Origin: Dyadobacter endophyticus
GTDB lineage: Bacteria > Bacteroidota > Bacteroidia > Cytophagales > Spirosomataceae
Length of the DNA: 64,000 bases
Assembly: GCF_014641595.1 (NCBI RefSeq)
Contig: NZ_BMIA01000002.1
Location: 1,550,001 to 1,614,000, forward strand
Direction: 5' to 3'
Within the stretch, counting starts at the first letter, position 1, and every line of letters begins with the position of its first letter. Below are positions 8,753 to 16,901 of this stretch, one piece after another. The position numbers and the translations under genes are program-made. The notes under the pieces are model-generated. The model did not search any database. It worked only from the letters and a program-made list of their open reading frames with translations, and was not told the DNA's origin.

Positions 8753-9235
8753 TTACTGCCCCGGCACCGCCGGCAATTTAAAGGCCGTTTGAATAAGGTT
8801 GCTCGTACACTTGGCAATGATCCGGCCATGGGCGTTAACCAGCTTCCCTTCCACGTGGATAATATTTTTCCCGGCCCGGATCACTGCCGATTTAGCCACA
8901 AGCACATCACCAACGATCGCGGGATTCAAAAAATCACAGTTAAGGTTGACAGACGTGAAGCCAAACTCCCGGCCCATCGCATATACCATCGTTCCCACAA
9001 TATCGTCGAGAATGGTAGCTGCAATGCCGCCATGCAATGTGCCCATCGGGTTGCACATATCTTCCCGAACATGGTATTCTACTTCCATTGCGCCTTCCTC
9101 GATCGAAAGGAGGACGCCGTTGAGCCATTTGGCCACGGGTGAAAAATGCTGGTCCATAGGCCTGCCCACAAATTGACGAAGAAAAGGCAGCCGCTCGTTT
9201 TCAGTTTGCGGGTCAGTCTGCGTGTGTGTGTTCAT
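8753..9235 (-). CDS. PaaI-family hotdog thioesterase
   Basis: This 160-residue protein has the hotdog fold of PaaI/YdiI acyl-CoA thioesterases. The diagnostic segment is NPMGTLHGGIAATILDDIVG (HGG plus the long helix), followed by TSVNLNCDFLNPAIVGDVLVAKS strands. It probably hydrolyses a small or aromatic acyl-CoA; the substrate cannot be read from sequence. It lies 24 bp upstream of mazG on the same strand and divergently from the phosphosulfolactate synthase gene. Confidence 0.8.
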   Translation of the reverse strand: MNTHTQTDPQTENERLPFLRQFVGRPMDQHFSPVAKWLNGVLLSIEEGAMEVEYHVREDMCNPMGTLHGGIAATILDDIVGTMVYAMGREFGFTSVNLNCDFLNPAIVGDVLVAKSAVIRAGKNIIHVEGKLVNAHGRIIAKCTSNLIQTAFKLPAVPGQ

Positions 9236-9332
9236 AGATGCCGGGATAAGTTGGATAGTTGTGAATGCAATTTTTAAAAATAGTAATTATCGTAGAAAAA
9301 TTGATGGCTACGAGTCAATGCTATGGATTTTA

Positions 9333-9364
9333 TTGTTACGTATCGAAGGTTATTACTACCTTTG
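9333..9364 (+). promoter_or_regulatory. Promoter of the phosphosulfolactate synthase gene
   Basis: A TTG at 9333-9335 is followed after 21 bp by TACCTTTG at 9357-9364, a good match to the Bacteroidota TTG-N17-23-TAnnTTTG promoter. It lies inside the in-frame extension that begins at 9265, which argues that translation starts downstream, at the ATG at 9403. Confidence 0.65.
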
Positions 9365-9402
9365 CCGGAGTTTTTTTGCCAGAGATAAATGCTTACTCAT
9401 AT

Positions 9403-10197
9403 ATGAATTTTACGTTATCGCAGGTTCCCGAGCGTTCCCAGAAACCCAGAACAAAAGGACTTACCATGGTGATGGACAAAGGGCTGAGTGTCAGGGAAAC
9501 CGAAGATATGCTATCCATCGCATCGACTTACATTGATATCGTAAAACTGGGCTGGGCCACTTCTTTCGTAAGCCCTAATCTGGACGAGAAGCTGGCGATT
9601 TATAAAAGTGCCAACATTCCGGTGTATTTCGGAGGGACATTGTTTGAGGCTTTCGTAGTCCGCAACCAGTTCGACGACTACCGTAAATTGCTGGACAAGT
9701 ACGAGCTGACCCACGCAGAGGTATCTGACGGCTCCATTGAAATGCCGCAAGACGTTAAATGCGAATACATTCATACGCTTTCCAAACAGGTTACCGTTCT
9801 TTCCGAAGTGGGCTCCAAGGATGAAAACAAGATCATCCCTCCCTACAAATGGATCCAACTCATTAAATCGGAGTTGCAGGCAGGCGCCTGGAAGGTGATA
9901 GGCGAGGCCCGTGAGTCCGGAAACGTAGGTTTGTTCCGTGCAAGCGGCGAGGTACGCCAGGGGCTTGTGGAGGAGATCCTGACGGAGATTGCATTCGAAG
10001 ATATGATATGGGAAGCTCCCCAGAAATCTCAGCAAGTATGGTTCGTGAAGCTTCTTGGCGCCAATGTCAATCTTGGAAACATTGCTCCCAGCGAACTGAT
10101 CCCGCTCGAAACGATCCGTCTCGGCCTTCGCGGCGATACATTCAACCACTTCTTGAATACCAAAACCAAACAGAAGTGGAAAATCGATTCCAAATAG
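9403..10197 (+). CDS. comA: Phosphosulfolactate synthase (ComA family)
   Basis: The 264-residue product matches the ComA family, which adds sulfite to phosphoenolpyruvate to form (2R)-phospho-3-sulfolactate. Visible family blocks include GLTMVMDKGLS near the N-terminus, DIVKLGWATSFV, VYFGGTLFEAF, AEVSDGSIEMP and GEARESGNVGLF, which together fit a TIM barrel. The open frame extends to 9265, but a consensus promoter sits at 9333-9364, so I place the start at the ATG at 9403; this also gives the normal family length. In methanogens ComA leads to coenzyme M. Here it may feed sulfolactate, cysteate or sulfonolipid synthesis; no ComB or ComC gene is adjacent. Confidence 0.85.
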   Translation: MNFTLSQVPERSQKPRTKGLTMVMDKGLSVRETEDMLSIASTYIDIVKLGWATSFVSPNLDEKLAIYKSANIPVYFGGTLFEAFVVRNQFDDYRKLLDKYELTHAEVSDGSIEMPQDVKCEYIHTLSKQVTVLSEVGSKDENKIIPPYKWIQLIKSELQAGAWKVIGEARESGNVGLFRASGEVRQGLVEEILTEIAFEDMIWEAPQKSQQVWFVKLLGANVNLGNIAPSELIPLETIRLGLRGDTFNHFLNTKTKQKWKIDSK

Positions 10198-10238
10198 TAC
10201 AGGACCAATAAAACAGATTGTCAACTTAATGTTTAGCT

Positions 10239-10895
10239 ATGGAATTTTTAACCCAGTTCATTGATTTCTTCCTTCACCTGGACAAGCATTTGTTCAATAT
10301 CGTGGAGCAATATGGTACACTCACTTATGTCATTCTGTTTTTGATTGTCTTCACCGAAACCGGCCTGGTGATCATGCCGCTGCTTCCCGGTGACTCGCTC
10401 CTTTTTGCCGCCGGCGCCATTGCTGCTAACGAAACCACCGGCCTGAACGTCTGGCTGATCATCATTATCCTCATTATCGCTGCATTACTTGGTGATAACG
10501 TCAACTATTTTATGGGAAAAACCTTCGGCGGACAGATCAAGAAACGCGAGAAGATATTATTCCTAAAAAGAGAGTATTTGGAAAAAACCGAAGCATTCTA
10601 CGAAAAGCACGGCGGCAGCACGGTAATCATGGCGCGCTTCATCCCGATCGTTCGTACGGTAGCGCCGTTCGTGGCCGGTGCTGGTAGCATGAATTATTCG
10701 AGATACATCGTTTTCTGTATCGTAGGCGCATTGCTTTGGGTCCCTACCCTCACATTGCTGGGCTATTTCTTCGGAAATATGGAAATTGTTAAAAAGAACT
10801 TCGAACTGGTGATTTTCGGTATCATCGGAATCTCCATTCTCCCAATGATTTTCTCATACCTGAAAAGCAGGTTTGCAAAGCCTAGTGCAGCATAG
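10239..10895 (+). CDS. DedA-family inner-membrane protein
   Basis: The 218-residue protein belongs to the DedA/SNARE-associated (VTT domain) family of membrane proteins, linked to undecaprenyl-phosphate recycling or lipid flipping. It has several hydrophobic segments and the key family motifs: ETGLVIMPLLPGDSLLF (E-G-----PGE-type re-entrant loop), then GGSTVIMARFIPIVRTVAPFVAGAGSM (R-P--R---P--AG). It starts 41 bp after the ComA-like gene and is followed by a large inverted repeat before convergent guaB. Confidence 0.88.
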   Translation: MEFLTQFIDFFLHLDKHLFNIVEQYGTLTYVILFLIVFTETGLVIMPLLPGDSLLFAAGAIAANETTGLNVWLIIIILIIAALLGDNVNYFMGKTFGGQIKKREKILFLKREYLEKTEAFYEKHGGSTVIMARFIPIVRTVAPFVAGAGSMNYSRYIVFCIVGALLWVPTLTLLGYFFGNMEIVKKNFELVIFGIIGISILPMIFSYLKSRFAKPSAA

Positions 10896-10919
10896 TGGTT
10901 GTTGTGACGACCGACCGCT

Positions 10920-11020
10920 GACCACCGATTAATAAGGTATTTGAATACATTTCATATAACAGAAAAGCGTCGTAGTTTCCTACGACGCTTTTCTGTTATA
11001 TGAATCAACCATCGGTGGTC
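10920..11020. repeat. Large inverted repeat between dedA and guaB, probable bidirectional terminator
   Basis: The core is a perfect 25-bp inverted repeat (10951-10975 with 10980-11004) around a 4-nt loop TTTC; the stem carries AAAAGCG and CGCTTTT, giving a U-rich 3' side in both directions. Outside it lies a second perfect 10-bp pair, GACCACCGAT (10920-10929) with ATCGGTGGTC (11011-11020), extended imperfectly by CGCT/GGCG. It lies between convergent genes, so it most likely ends both transcripts, but the stem is longer than an ordinary terminator needs. Confidence 0.75.
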
Positions 11021-11055
11021 GGCGATTATAACGATTACCGACCATTAAGCCGAAC

Positions 11056-12528
11056 CTACGATCTCGAATAATTCGGAGCTTCTTTCTGGATCATAATATC
11101 GTGCGGATGGCTTTCTTTCACACCAGCGGAGGTAATTTTTACGAATTGTGCTTTCTGCAACGACTCGATATCACCTGCGCCGCAGTAACCCATACCTGCC
11201 TTCAAACCTCCTACCATCTGATAAATAATCTCGGAAACTTTGCCTTTGAATGGTACGCGGCCTACGATACCTTCCGGAACGAGCTTTTTCACATCGTCCT
11301 CGGCATCCTGGAAATAACGATCTTTCGAACCATCTTCCATTGCCTCAACCGATCCCATTCCACGGTAAGCCTTGAATTTCCGTCCTTCGTAGATCACAAC
11401 CTCGCCCGGAGCTTCATCGCTACCCGCGAGCATCGAACCGATCATAATCGTGCTTGCGCCACCAGCCAATGCTTTGGTCATGTCGCCCGAGAAACGAATA
11501 CCGCCATCGGCAATAACCGGAACGCCGGTGCCTTTCAGTCCTTCCGCTGCCCACATTACTGCAGTCAGCTGAGGAACTCCGATACCCGCGATGATACGCG
11601 TTGTACAAATACTACCCGGACCAACCCCCACTTTCACGGCATCAGCACCAGCCTCGGCCAACGCTTTTGCAGCTTCGCCTGTTGCTACGTTACCGGCGAT
11701 CACATCCAGTTTCGGGAATGCTGCTTTGATAGACTTCAAAGCATCGATTACACCCTGGGAATGTCCGTGGGCGGTATCGAGGCTCACTACGTCCACACCC
11801 GCTTTCACCAACGCTTCAACACGTTTCAGCACGTCGGGCGTAACGCCTATGGCTGCTCCTACGCGTAGGCGGCCATATTCGTCTTTACAGGCATTCGGGT
11901 GTGATTTGCGTTTCAGAATGTCTTTGTAAGTGATCAGACCTGTCAGGCGATATTCTGCGTCTACGATCGGCAGCTTTTCAATTTTGTACTCTTGCAGGAT
12001 TTTCTCGGCATCGTCGAGTGACAAGCCTTCCGAAGCTGTAATGAGCTTGTCTTTCGTCATGATTTCGGTCACCGGCTTGCTCATTTCGCGTTCGAAACGA
12101 AGGTCGCGGTTGGTAAGGATACCGACCAGTTTGTGCTCTTTGTCGATGACGGGAATACCTCCGATCTTGAACTCACGCATGATCTGATGCGCATCGCCGA
12201 GGGTCGAATTGTCGAGCAGCGTGATCGGATCGAGGATCATGCCGCTTTCAGAACGTTTTACTTTTCTCACCTGCTCAGCTTGCGCTTCCAGGGACATATT
12301 TTTATGGATTATTCCAATACCACCTTCCTGAGCCATAGCGATGGCCAGCTCAAATTCCGTCACCGTGTCCATAGCAGCTGAAACAATAGGAATGTTCAAC
12401 TCGATGTTGCGCGTAAGCTTGGTTTTTGTTGTGGTGTTACGAGGCAGGACTTCTGAATAACCGGGGATTAACAGAACGTCGTCGTAGGTGAGTGCCTCGA
12501 AGAGGACTTTGGATGGGTCTGTGTTCAT
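11056..12528 (-). CDS. guaB: IMP dehydrogenase
   Basis: The 490-residue enzyme oxidises IMP to XMP with NAD, the committed step of GMP synthesis. It has the (beta/alpha)8 barrel interrupted at about residues 95-210 by a CBS pair ([19 protein letters not shown] and [19 protein letters not shown]). The catalytic loop [18 protein letters not shown] contains the nucleophilic Cys; [11 protein letters not shown] and the MGS-EAM flap region ([10 protein letters not shown]) are present. Length and motif order are standard. It has its own promoter upstream and ends toward dedA across the large inverted repeat. Confidence 0.97.
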   Translation of the reverse strand: MNTDPSKVLFEALTYDDVLLIPGYSEVLPRNTTTKTKLTRNIELNIPIVSAAMDTVTEFELAIAMAQEGGIGIIHKNMSLEAQAEQVRKVKRSESGMILDPITLLDNSTLGDAHQIMREFKIGGIPVIDKEHKLVGILTNRDLRFEREMSKPVTEIMTKDKLITASEGLSLDDAEKILQEYKIEKLPIVDAEYRLTGLITYKDILKRKSHPNACKDEYGRLRVGAAIGVTPDVLKRVEALVKAGVDVVSLDTAHGHSQGVIDALKSIKAAFPKLDVIAGNVATGEAAKALAEAGADAVKVGVGPGSICTTRIIAGIGVPQLTAVMWAAEGLKGTGVPVIADGGIRFSGDMTKALAGGASTIMIGSMLAGSDEAPGEVVIYEGRKFKAYRGMGSVEAMEDGSKDRYFQDAEDDVKKLVPEGIVGRVPFKGKVSEIIYQMVGGLKAGMGYCGAGDIESLQKAQFVKITSAGVKESHPHDIMIQKEAPNYSRS

Positions 12529-12556
12529 AGCAAATAAACTATTGTTATTTGCCGGG

Positions 12557-12564
12557 CAAAATTA
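12557..12564 (-). promoter_or_regulatory. -7 box of guaB
   Basis: On the minus strand the sequence is TAATTTTG, an exact TAnnTTTG match, 28 bp before the guaB ATG. No strong -33 TTG is visible. Confidence 0.5.
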
Positions 12565-12604
12565 AGAATAAGTTCTGAGTAAATAAAATCGAATTGTATT
12601 TTTT

Positions 12605-13918
12605 TTATGACACCAGTACCCGCACTTTTTTAATGCGCTTCTTGTCGGCCGACTGTACCTTGAAGGTAACCTCCCGGTGTGTAGCGATTTCGCCGGTCCG
12701 CGGAAGCCGGGAAAACAGTTCCAGCAACAGCCCGGCCAACGACTCGCTGTTGCCCCTAACCTCGTCAAAATAATCGGTTTCCAGGTTCAGCAGACGGCAA
12801 AGGTCGTTGATTAGCACCTTGCCTTCGAAGACATAGGTATGCTCGTCCACCTGCGTGTAATTGACCTCCTCATCCTCGTCATATTCATCATTAATATCCC
12901 CGAAAATTTCTTCAATAATATCTTCCAGGGTGATCAACCCGCTTGTGCCGCCGTACTCGTCCACAACGATCGCCATATGCACGCGGCGGTTCTGAAAGTC
13001 CTTCATCAGGTCGTCGAGTCGCTTGCTTTCAGGTATAAAATAAACAGGCCTTAGCAGCTTTTGCCAGTGAAAATGCTCGTCCAGATGAATATGCGGGAGC
13101 AAATCCTTTACGTTCAAAATACCTTCAACATGGTCAAGATCATCCCGGTAAACCGGCACACGCGAATAACCCGACTTGTTAATCCGATCCATGAGTTCAT
13201 GAAAATCGAGTTCAATATCAAAGGATGTGATCTGCACCCTCGCCTGCATGGCTTTCCGGGCATTGGTCTGCCGGAAATTGGCCAGTCCCCGCAGCAAATC
13301 GGTTTCCTCCTCGCTTTCCGCTTTGGCTTCCAGCATTTCGGTGGTGATCTCGGCGCCCTGGGGCGTAAGCACGCCAAACGAGTATCCGAGCTTCATGATC
13401 GGTTGGGTGAGCGGCTTGCATATTTTGATCAGAAATTGGGTAAGACCGGAAATTCTGGGAATAAACTCCTGTGCCTTACGCGCGCTGTTGTAACGCACGA
13501 TCGCATCGAGCCAGATCCAAACCACAAGGAATGCCAGTACCGCCCAACGCACCGCTTCATTGCCCGACTGCATTTGCAACCACGCCAAACGTGCCGCAAG
13601 CAATAATGCGAACAGTGTAATGCCGCGCTGCACCAGCGATAGCGCCAGTTGCTGAATACGTGTAGGTAATTGACTTTCGCCTTCGGCTTTCCGCTCCCAG
13701 GGGTTTTCCATTGCGCCGGATGCCGCATACGCTGCGCGGATGCCCGAGAGGAAAAGGGATATTAAAAGAAGGATTATGACAACGATAAAGTCGTAAGGGG
13801 CCAGGAAATCAAAGGGTATGATAGCCCCTGCCAGCGTGAGGTGCGTACTTTTCTGGGGAAAATCAATCCCCGTACGCGTTCGGGCAAGCGGGTCGTCACT
13901 GTCTTCTGTTTCTTTCAC
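12605..13918 (-). CDS. gldE: GldE-like CNNM/CorC-family membrane protein with CBS domains
   Basis: The 437-residue protein has an N-terminal DUF21/CNNM membrane region (about 40-190), a CBS pair (about 205-330, including YSRVPVYRDDLDHVEGILNVKDLL and VVDEYGGTSGLITLEDIIEE) and a C-terminal CorC_HlyC domain (about 345-430). Proteins like this are annotated GldE, needed for gliding or type IX secretion in Flavobacterium, and the family also includes ion-efflux proteins. The start codon is GTG. Context supports GldE: ssb lies just upstream on the same strand and mutY is a few genes away, as in many Bacteroidota. The usual partner gldD is not next to it. Confidence 0.82.
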   Translation of the reverse strand: MKETEDSDDPLARTRTGIDFPQKSTHLTLAGAIIPFDFLAPYDFIVVIILLLISLFLSGIRAAYAASGAMENPWERKAEGESQLPTRIQQLALSLVQRGITLFALLLAARLAWLQMQSGNEAVRWAVLAFLVVWIWLDAIVRYNSARKAQEFIPRISGLTQFLIKICKPLTQPIMKLGYSFGVLTPQGAEITTEMLEAKAESEEETDLLRGLANFRQTNARKAMQARVQITSFDIELDFHELMDRINKSGYSRVPVYRDDLDHVEGILNVKDLLPHIHLDEHFHWQKLLRPVYFIPESKRLDDLMKDFQNRRVHMAIVVDEYGGTSGLITLEDIIEEIFGDINDEYDEDEEVNYTQVDEHTYVFEGKVLINDLCRLLNLETDYFDEVRGNSESLAGLLLELFSRLPRTGEIATHREVTFKVQSADKKRIKKVRVLVS

Positions 13919-13967
13919 GAAAGTTCAGAGATTGTTCAAAATAGGTATTCAATCAGATAAATGTAGC

Positions 13968-14022
13968 GAATCCCGCTTAATAAGTGTATCTGTGTTGGCA
14001 TAAATACATTTAAACGGGATTC
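13968..14022 (-). terminator. Long-loop hairpin between ssb and gldE
   Basis: GAATCCCG (13968-13975) pairs perfectly with CGGGATTC (14015-14022), with an inner TGTAT/ATACA pair in the 39-nt loop. It lies just after ssb on the minus strand and before gldE. There is no strong T-run, so it may be a weak terminator or an mRNA processing site. Confidence 0.4.
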
Positions 14023-14043
14023 CTCACTATCTCATCGAATGCG

Positions 14044-14553
14044 TCAGAACGGCAGATCGTCGTCGTCGCCATTGCCCGAGGCCATCGATGGCGGTATCGG
14101 GTCTGAAGGCCGCGGGCCATTGTTGGCGCGTGGTGCATTGCCGGATGGCTGGTAGCCACCCTGCTGGCCTCCCTGGTTGTAATCTCCGCCGGAATTACCG
14201 GCCGCCGGACCGCCGCCCGACGGACCGCCCAGCAATGTCATGCTGTTCGCACGGATCGTTACGCCCGTCCGTTGCTGCCCTTCCTTGTCGGTCCAGGTAT
14301 CGGTGCGAATGCGTCCTTCGATATACACCTGGTTACCCTTTTTAAGGTATTTTTCGGCCACTTTTGCTAATCCTTCCCAAAGTTCGATGCGGTGCCATTC
14401 GGTATTGTCTACCCGCTCACCGTTTTTATTGGTGTAAGTCTCGGTAGTGGCGATATTGAACTTCGCTACCGCCGATCCGCTTTCGAGGTATCGAACCTCC
14501 GGGTCGCTACCCAGATTACCGATCAGAATTACTTTATTAACACTTCCTGCCAT
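14044..14553 (-). CDS. ssb: Single-stranded DNA-binding protein
   Basis: The 169-residue protein has an OB fold (residues 1-110: VNKVILIGNLGSDPEVR, AKFNIATTETY, EWHRIELWEGLAKVAEKYLKKGNQVYIEGR) followed by a Gly/Gln/Pro-rich disordered linker and the acidic tip DDDDLPF that recruits replication and repair partners. It binds ssDNA as a tetramer. Its place beside gldE and near mutY is a conserved Bacteroidota arrangement, although an oxidoreductase and a PhyH gene lie between ssb and mutY here. Confidence 0.96.
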   Translation of the reverse strand: MAGSVNKVILIGNLGSDPEVRYLESGSAVAKFNIATTETYTNKNGERVDNTEWHRIELWEGLAKVAEKYLKKGNQVYIEGRIRTDTWTDKEGQQRTGVTIRANSMTLLGGPSGGGPAAGNSGGDYNQGGQQGGYQPSGNAPRANNGPRPSDPIPPSMASGNGDDDDLPF

Positions 14554-14619
14554 GATTTCTTAACGTGGTTAATGTTTGTTGCAACCTTAAATATAGGCAT
14601 ATTCCATGAAAAATGCCTG

Positions 14620-15825
14620 CTAAATATCCTGCTCGGTGATCTTGCCGGTAATCTTGTCCTTCAAAATCAGTTTGTTGCGGCCGTCGTGTGTTACCTCCTG
14701 CTTAATGAGGTAATGCGTTTCGTTATAAGAGGTATAATTTGATGGCTTTTCTACCCCCTCACGCCCACGCCAAACCGGCAGTTCTACCTTTTCCCAAAGC
14801 TTTGTTTTGGCCGATTTATAAGCCGCATCGATCACTGCATTCACAATATAGCCGTCATAAAAGCTTTCCGCCGGTTCATTACCCCTTTCCACAGAGTTGA
14901 ACATATCCGTGAACATGTGGTTGTAACCGAGGTCGTTCACCTCATCGCCTACCGGGAACAGCCAGCCGGTATTGCTTTCGGCCTTTTCAGCCACATATTC
15001 CTCGCCCGCACCGTCCGGGTTCTGCCCGGTGGTGAACATTTCAAAACCTGTTCTCAAAAAGTTATTGATCCAGATCGTACCCTCGGTCCCCATCACCTCG
15101 TCGCGCAAGTCCATCCCGCCGCGGAACGTCCAGCTCACCTCAAACTGCCCGATAGCACCGTTTTCATATTTAACCAATGCAATGGCGTGATCTTCGGCGT
15201 CGATCGGCTTGACTTGCGTGTCCGCCCAGCACATGACTTCCACGGGTTTGATATCCTTACCGATGAAATTACGTGATATTTCAATGCAATGGCAGCCCAA
15301 ATCCAGAATGCAGCCGCCGCCTGCTTGCTCAATATCCCAAAACCATTCGCTATGCGGGCCAGGGTGTGCCTCGCGCGATTTAGCCCAGATAATGCGACCC
15401 AACGAGCCGTTTTTCACACTTTCGAGGGATTTTAGAAATTTCGGGGTGTAACAAAGGTCTTCCAGGTACCCCGCAAAAATTCCGGCTTCTTCGACGGCTT
15501 TCAGCATGCGCAATGCCTCCGCACCATTTCGTCCCAGCGGCTTGGTCGACACGACGGCCTTTTTGTGCTTCGCACAGAACAATACCGCTTCTTCGTGAAT
15601 ATTATTCGGCAAAGCGATACAGACCATATTCACATCGGGATGCGCAATCACCTCCTCCATATTCGACGACCAGTAGTCGCAGCCATAATCGTCGGCGAAC
15701 TTTTTAGCGCTTTCTTCCCGCCGTGCGTAAATGGCTACAACGCGGTCGCGGCCGCGCTGCCCGTGAATGGATTCTGCATAAAAACGTCCGATAAAGCCGG
15801 AGCCTAGCATTGCAATTTTCTGCAT
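14620..15825 (-). CDS. Gfo/Idh/MocA-family oxidoreductase
   Basis: The 401-residue NAD(P)-dependent sugar-type dehydrogenase begins with a Rossmann fold (QKIAMLGSGFIGRFYAESI, a GxGxxG match) and has the family's STKPLGRNGAEA (substituting the usual EKP) and LDLGCHCIEI region with the conserved His. The substrate is probably a cyclic polyol or sugar derivative, but cannot be named. I used the ATG at 15825; an in-frame TTG lies 12 bp upstream. Upstream on the same strand is a PhyH gene, separated by a palindromic spacer, and ssb lies 66 bp downstream. Confidence 0.85.
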   Translation of the reverse strand: MQKIAMLGSGFIGRFYAESIHGQRGRDRVVAIYARREESAKKFADDYGCDYWSSNMEEVIAHPDVNMVCIALPNNIHEEAVLFCAKHKKAVVSTKPLGRNGAEALRMLKAVEEAGIFAGYLEDLCYTPKFLKSLESVKNGSLGRIIWAKSREAHPGPHSEWFWDIEQAGGGCILDLGCHCIEISRNFIGKDIKPVEVMCWADTQVKPIDAEDHAIALVKYENGAIGQFEVSWTFRGGMDLRDEVMGTEGTIWINNFLRTGFEMFTTGQNPDGAGEEYVAEKAESNTGWLFPVGDEVNDLGYNHMFTDMFNSVERGNEPAESFYDGYIVNAVIDAAYKSAKTKLWEKVELPVWRGREGVEKPSNYTSYNETHYLIKQEVTHDGRNKLILKDKITGKITEQDI

Positions 15826-15870
15826 ATCAGCAATCAATTTTATATTTTAGGAATAGGTCAGTATTGTGCT

Positions 15871-15917
15871 AGATAGTCATGCATTGTCATTTGTTGACCA
15901 ACAATTTCTGACTATCT
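15871..15917. repeat. Nested inverted repeat between PhyH and oxidoreductase genes
   Basis: AGATAGTC (15871-15878) pairs with GACTATCT (15910-15917), and inside it TTGTTG (15891-15896) faces CAACAA (15899-15904) with a 2-nt centre. It lies 45 bp before the oxidoreductase start and could be an operator or an mRNA hairpin. No T-run follows. Confidence 0.4.
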
Positions 15918-15935
15918 ATGACGACAAATTAAAGA

Positions 15936-16793
15936 TTAAGATGTTTTCACTTCATTCTCCCAGCCGGTAGATTTCAGCGCCGGGTCGTTTTCTTTTTTGA
16001 GAAAGTCTGCATCCTCGAATGATCCTGCATTCCATTCCAGCAATGCGTGATCGGGAACGATGGAAACGGGAACCCGCCAGGAAGTTGAGGTTTCGGCGTA
16101 GGCCAGGTTGGATTGAGAGTTGTAGCAGGAGATCAGTGACCACCGAGGGTGCTCGGAAAGGTTCGCCTCCGAGCGGTGCATGAGGTTGCTATGGAAAAAC
16201 AATGCGTCCCCTGGCTCCAATTCACAATAAACCAGCTCCATGGTTTTCAATGCGTGGTTTACCATTTCCATATCGGCACCTACCTGCTCGCCCGCGAAGC
16301 CGTGATTGACCCGCCCCATTTTGTGCGAGCCTTTGATCACCTGCAGGCAGCCGTTCTCCTTGTTAGCGGGCGTCAGTGCGATCATTACGCTCATCAGCTG
16401 GTCAGGATAAATAAATTGGTTTTTATACCAATACCCATAATCCTGATGCCATTCCCAGGCACCTCCTACTTTCGGCTCCTTCTGCATGAGTTTGGTATGA
16501 AAATGGCATACCTGACTTTCCTCCTGCAAAAGCTGCCAGACTGAATTGACCATTCTTTCACTGCGGATCAGGTATCCGAATACATCATCGCCCGGCGTAA
16601 ACCAAAGCGAGAGCTTTGTTTTTTTTCCGGTTTGATCGTTCAGATCCATCGCATTCTTCTGCATCACCGAATTTTCTATCGCCGTATGATAGAGCTTCCC
16701 TACCTCCTCAACAGAAAACAGACTTTTTACTACGATATAGCCATCGCGATTATAATCGGCGATCTGGCTGGCATTCAAACTGAAACTTCCCAT
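15936..16793 (-). CDS. Phytanoyl-CoA dioxygenase (PhyH) family protein
   Basis: The 285-residue protein is an Fe(II)/2-oxoglutarate-dependent oxygenase of the PhyH family. The iron-binding triad is seen as HQD in WEWHQDYGYW and a distal His in LMHRSEANLSEHPRWSL, where the Arg would bind 2-oxoglutarate; the opening YNRDGYIVVKSLFSVEEV is also typical. The substrate is unknown; relatives act on lipids, amino acids and secondary metabolites. It may work with the neighbouring Gfo/Idh oxidoreductase, since the two together interrupt the mutY-ssb-gldE order, but this is inference. Confidence 0.85.
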   Translation of the reverse strand: MGSFSLNASQIADYNRDGYIVVKSLFSVEEVGKLYHTAIENSVMQKNAMDLNDQTGKKTKLSLWFTPGDDVFGYLIRSERMVNSVWQLLQEESQVCHFHTKLMQKEPKVGGAWEWHQDYGYWYKNQFIYPDQLMSVMIALTPANKENGCLQVIKGSHKMGRVNHGFAGEQVGADMEMVNHALKTMELVYCELEPGDALFFHSNLMHRSEANLSEHPRWSLISCYNSQSNLAYAETSTSWRVPVSIVPDHALLEWNAGSFEDADFLKKENDPALKSTGWENEVKTS

Positions 16794-16819
16794 GACTGAT
16801 GCTAATTAAGAGTTTAGTA

Positions 16820-16827
16820 CAAAAATA
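16820..16827 (-). promoter_or_regulatory. -7 box before the PhyH gene
   Basis: TATTTTTG on the minus strand matches TAnnTTTG and lies 26 bp before the PhyH ATG. A TTG upstream is spaced closer than usual (14 bp). Confidence 0.4.
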
Positions 16828-16901
16828 TATTACTTAAAGCACAATTTTACTTTACGCATTTATTGCTGCATGCAGATTCCGGGGTAGAAATGATCAGGCC
16901 G

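Noticed and set aside
9265-9402. Longer N-terminus of the phosphosulfolactate synthase
   Set aside because: A consensus promoter lies inside it and the family protein starts near the ATG at 9403.
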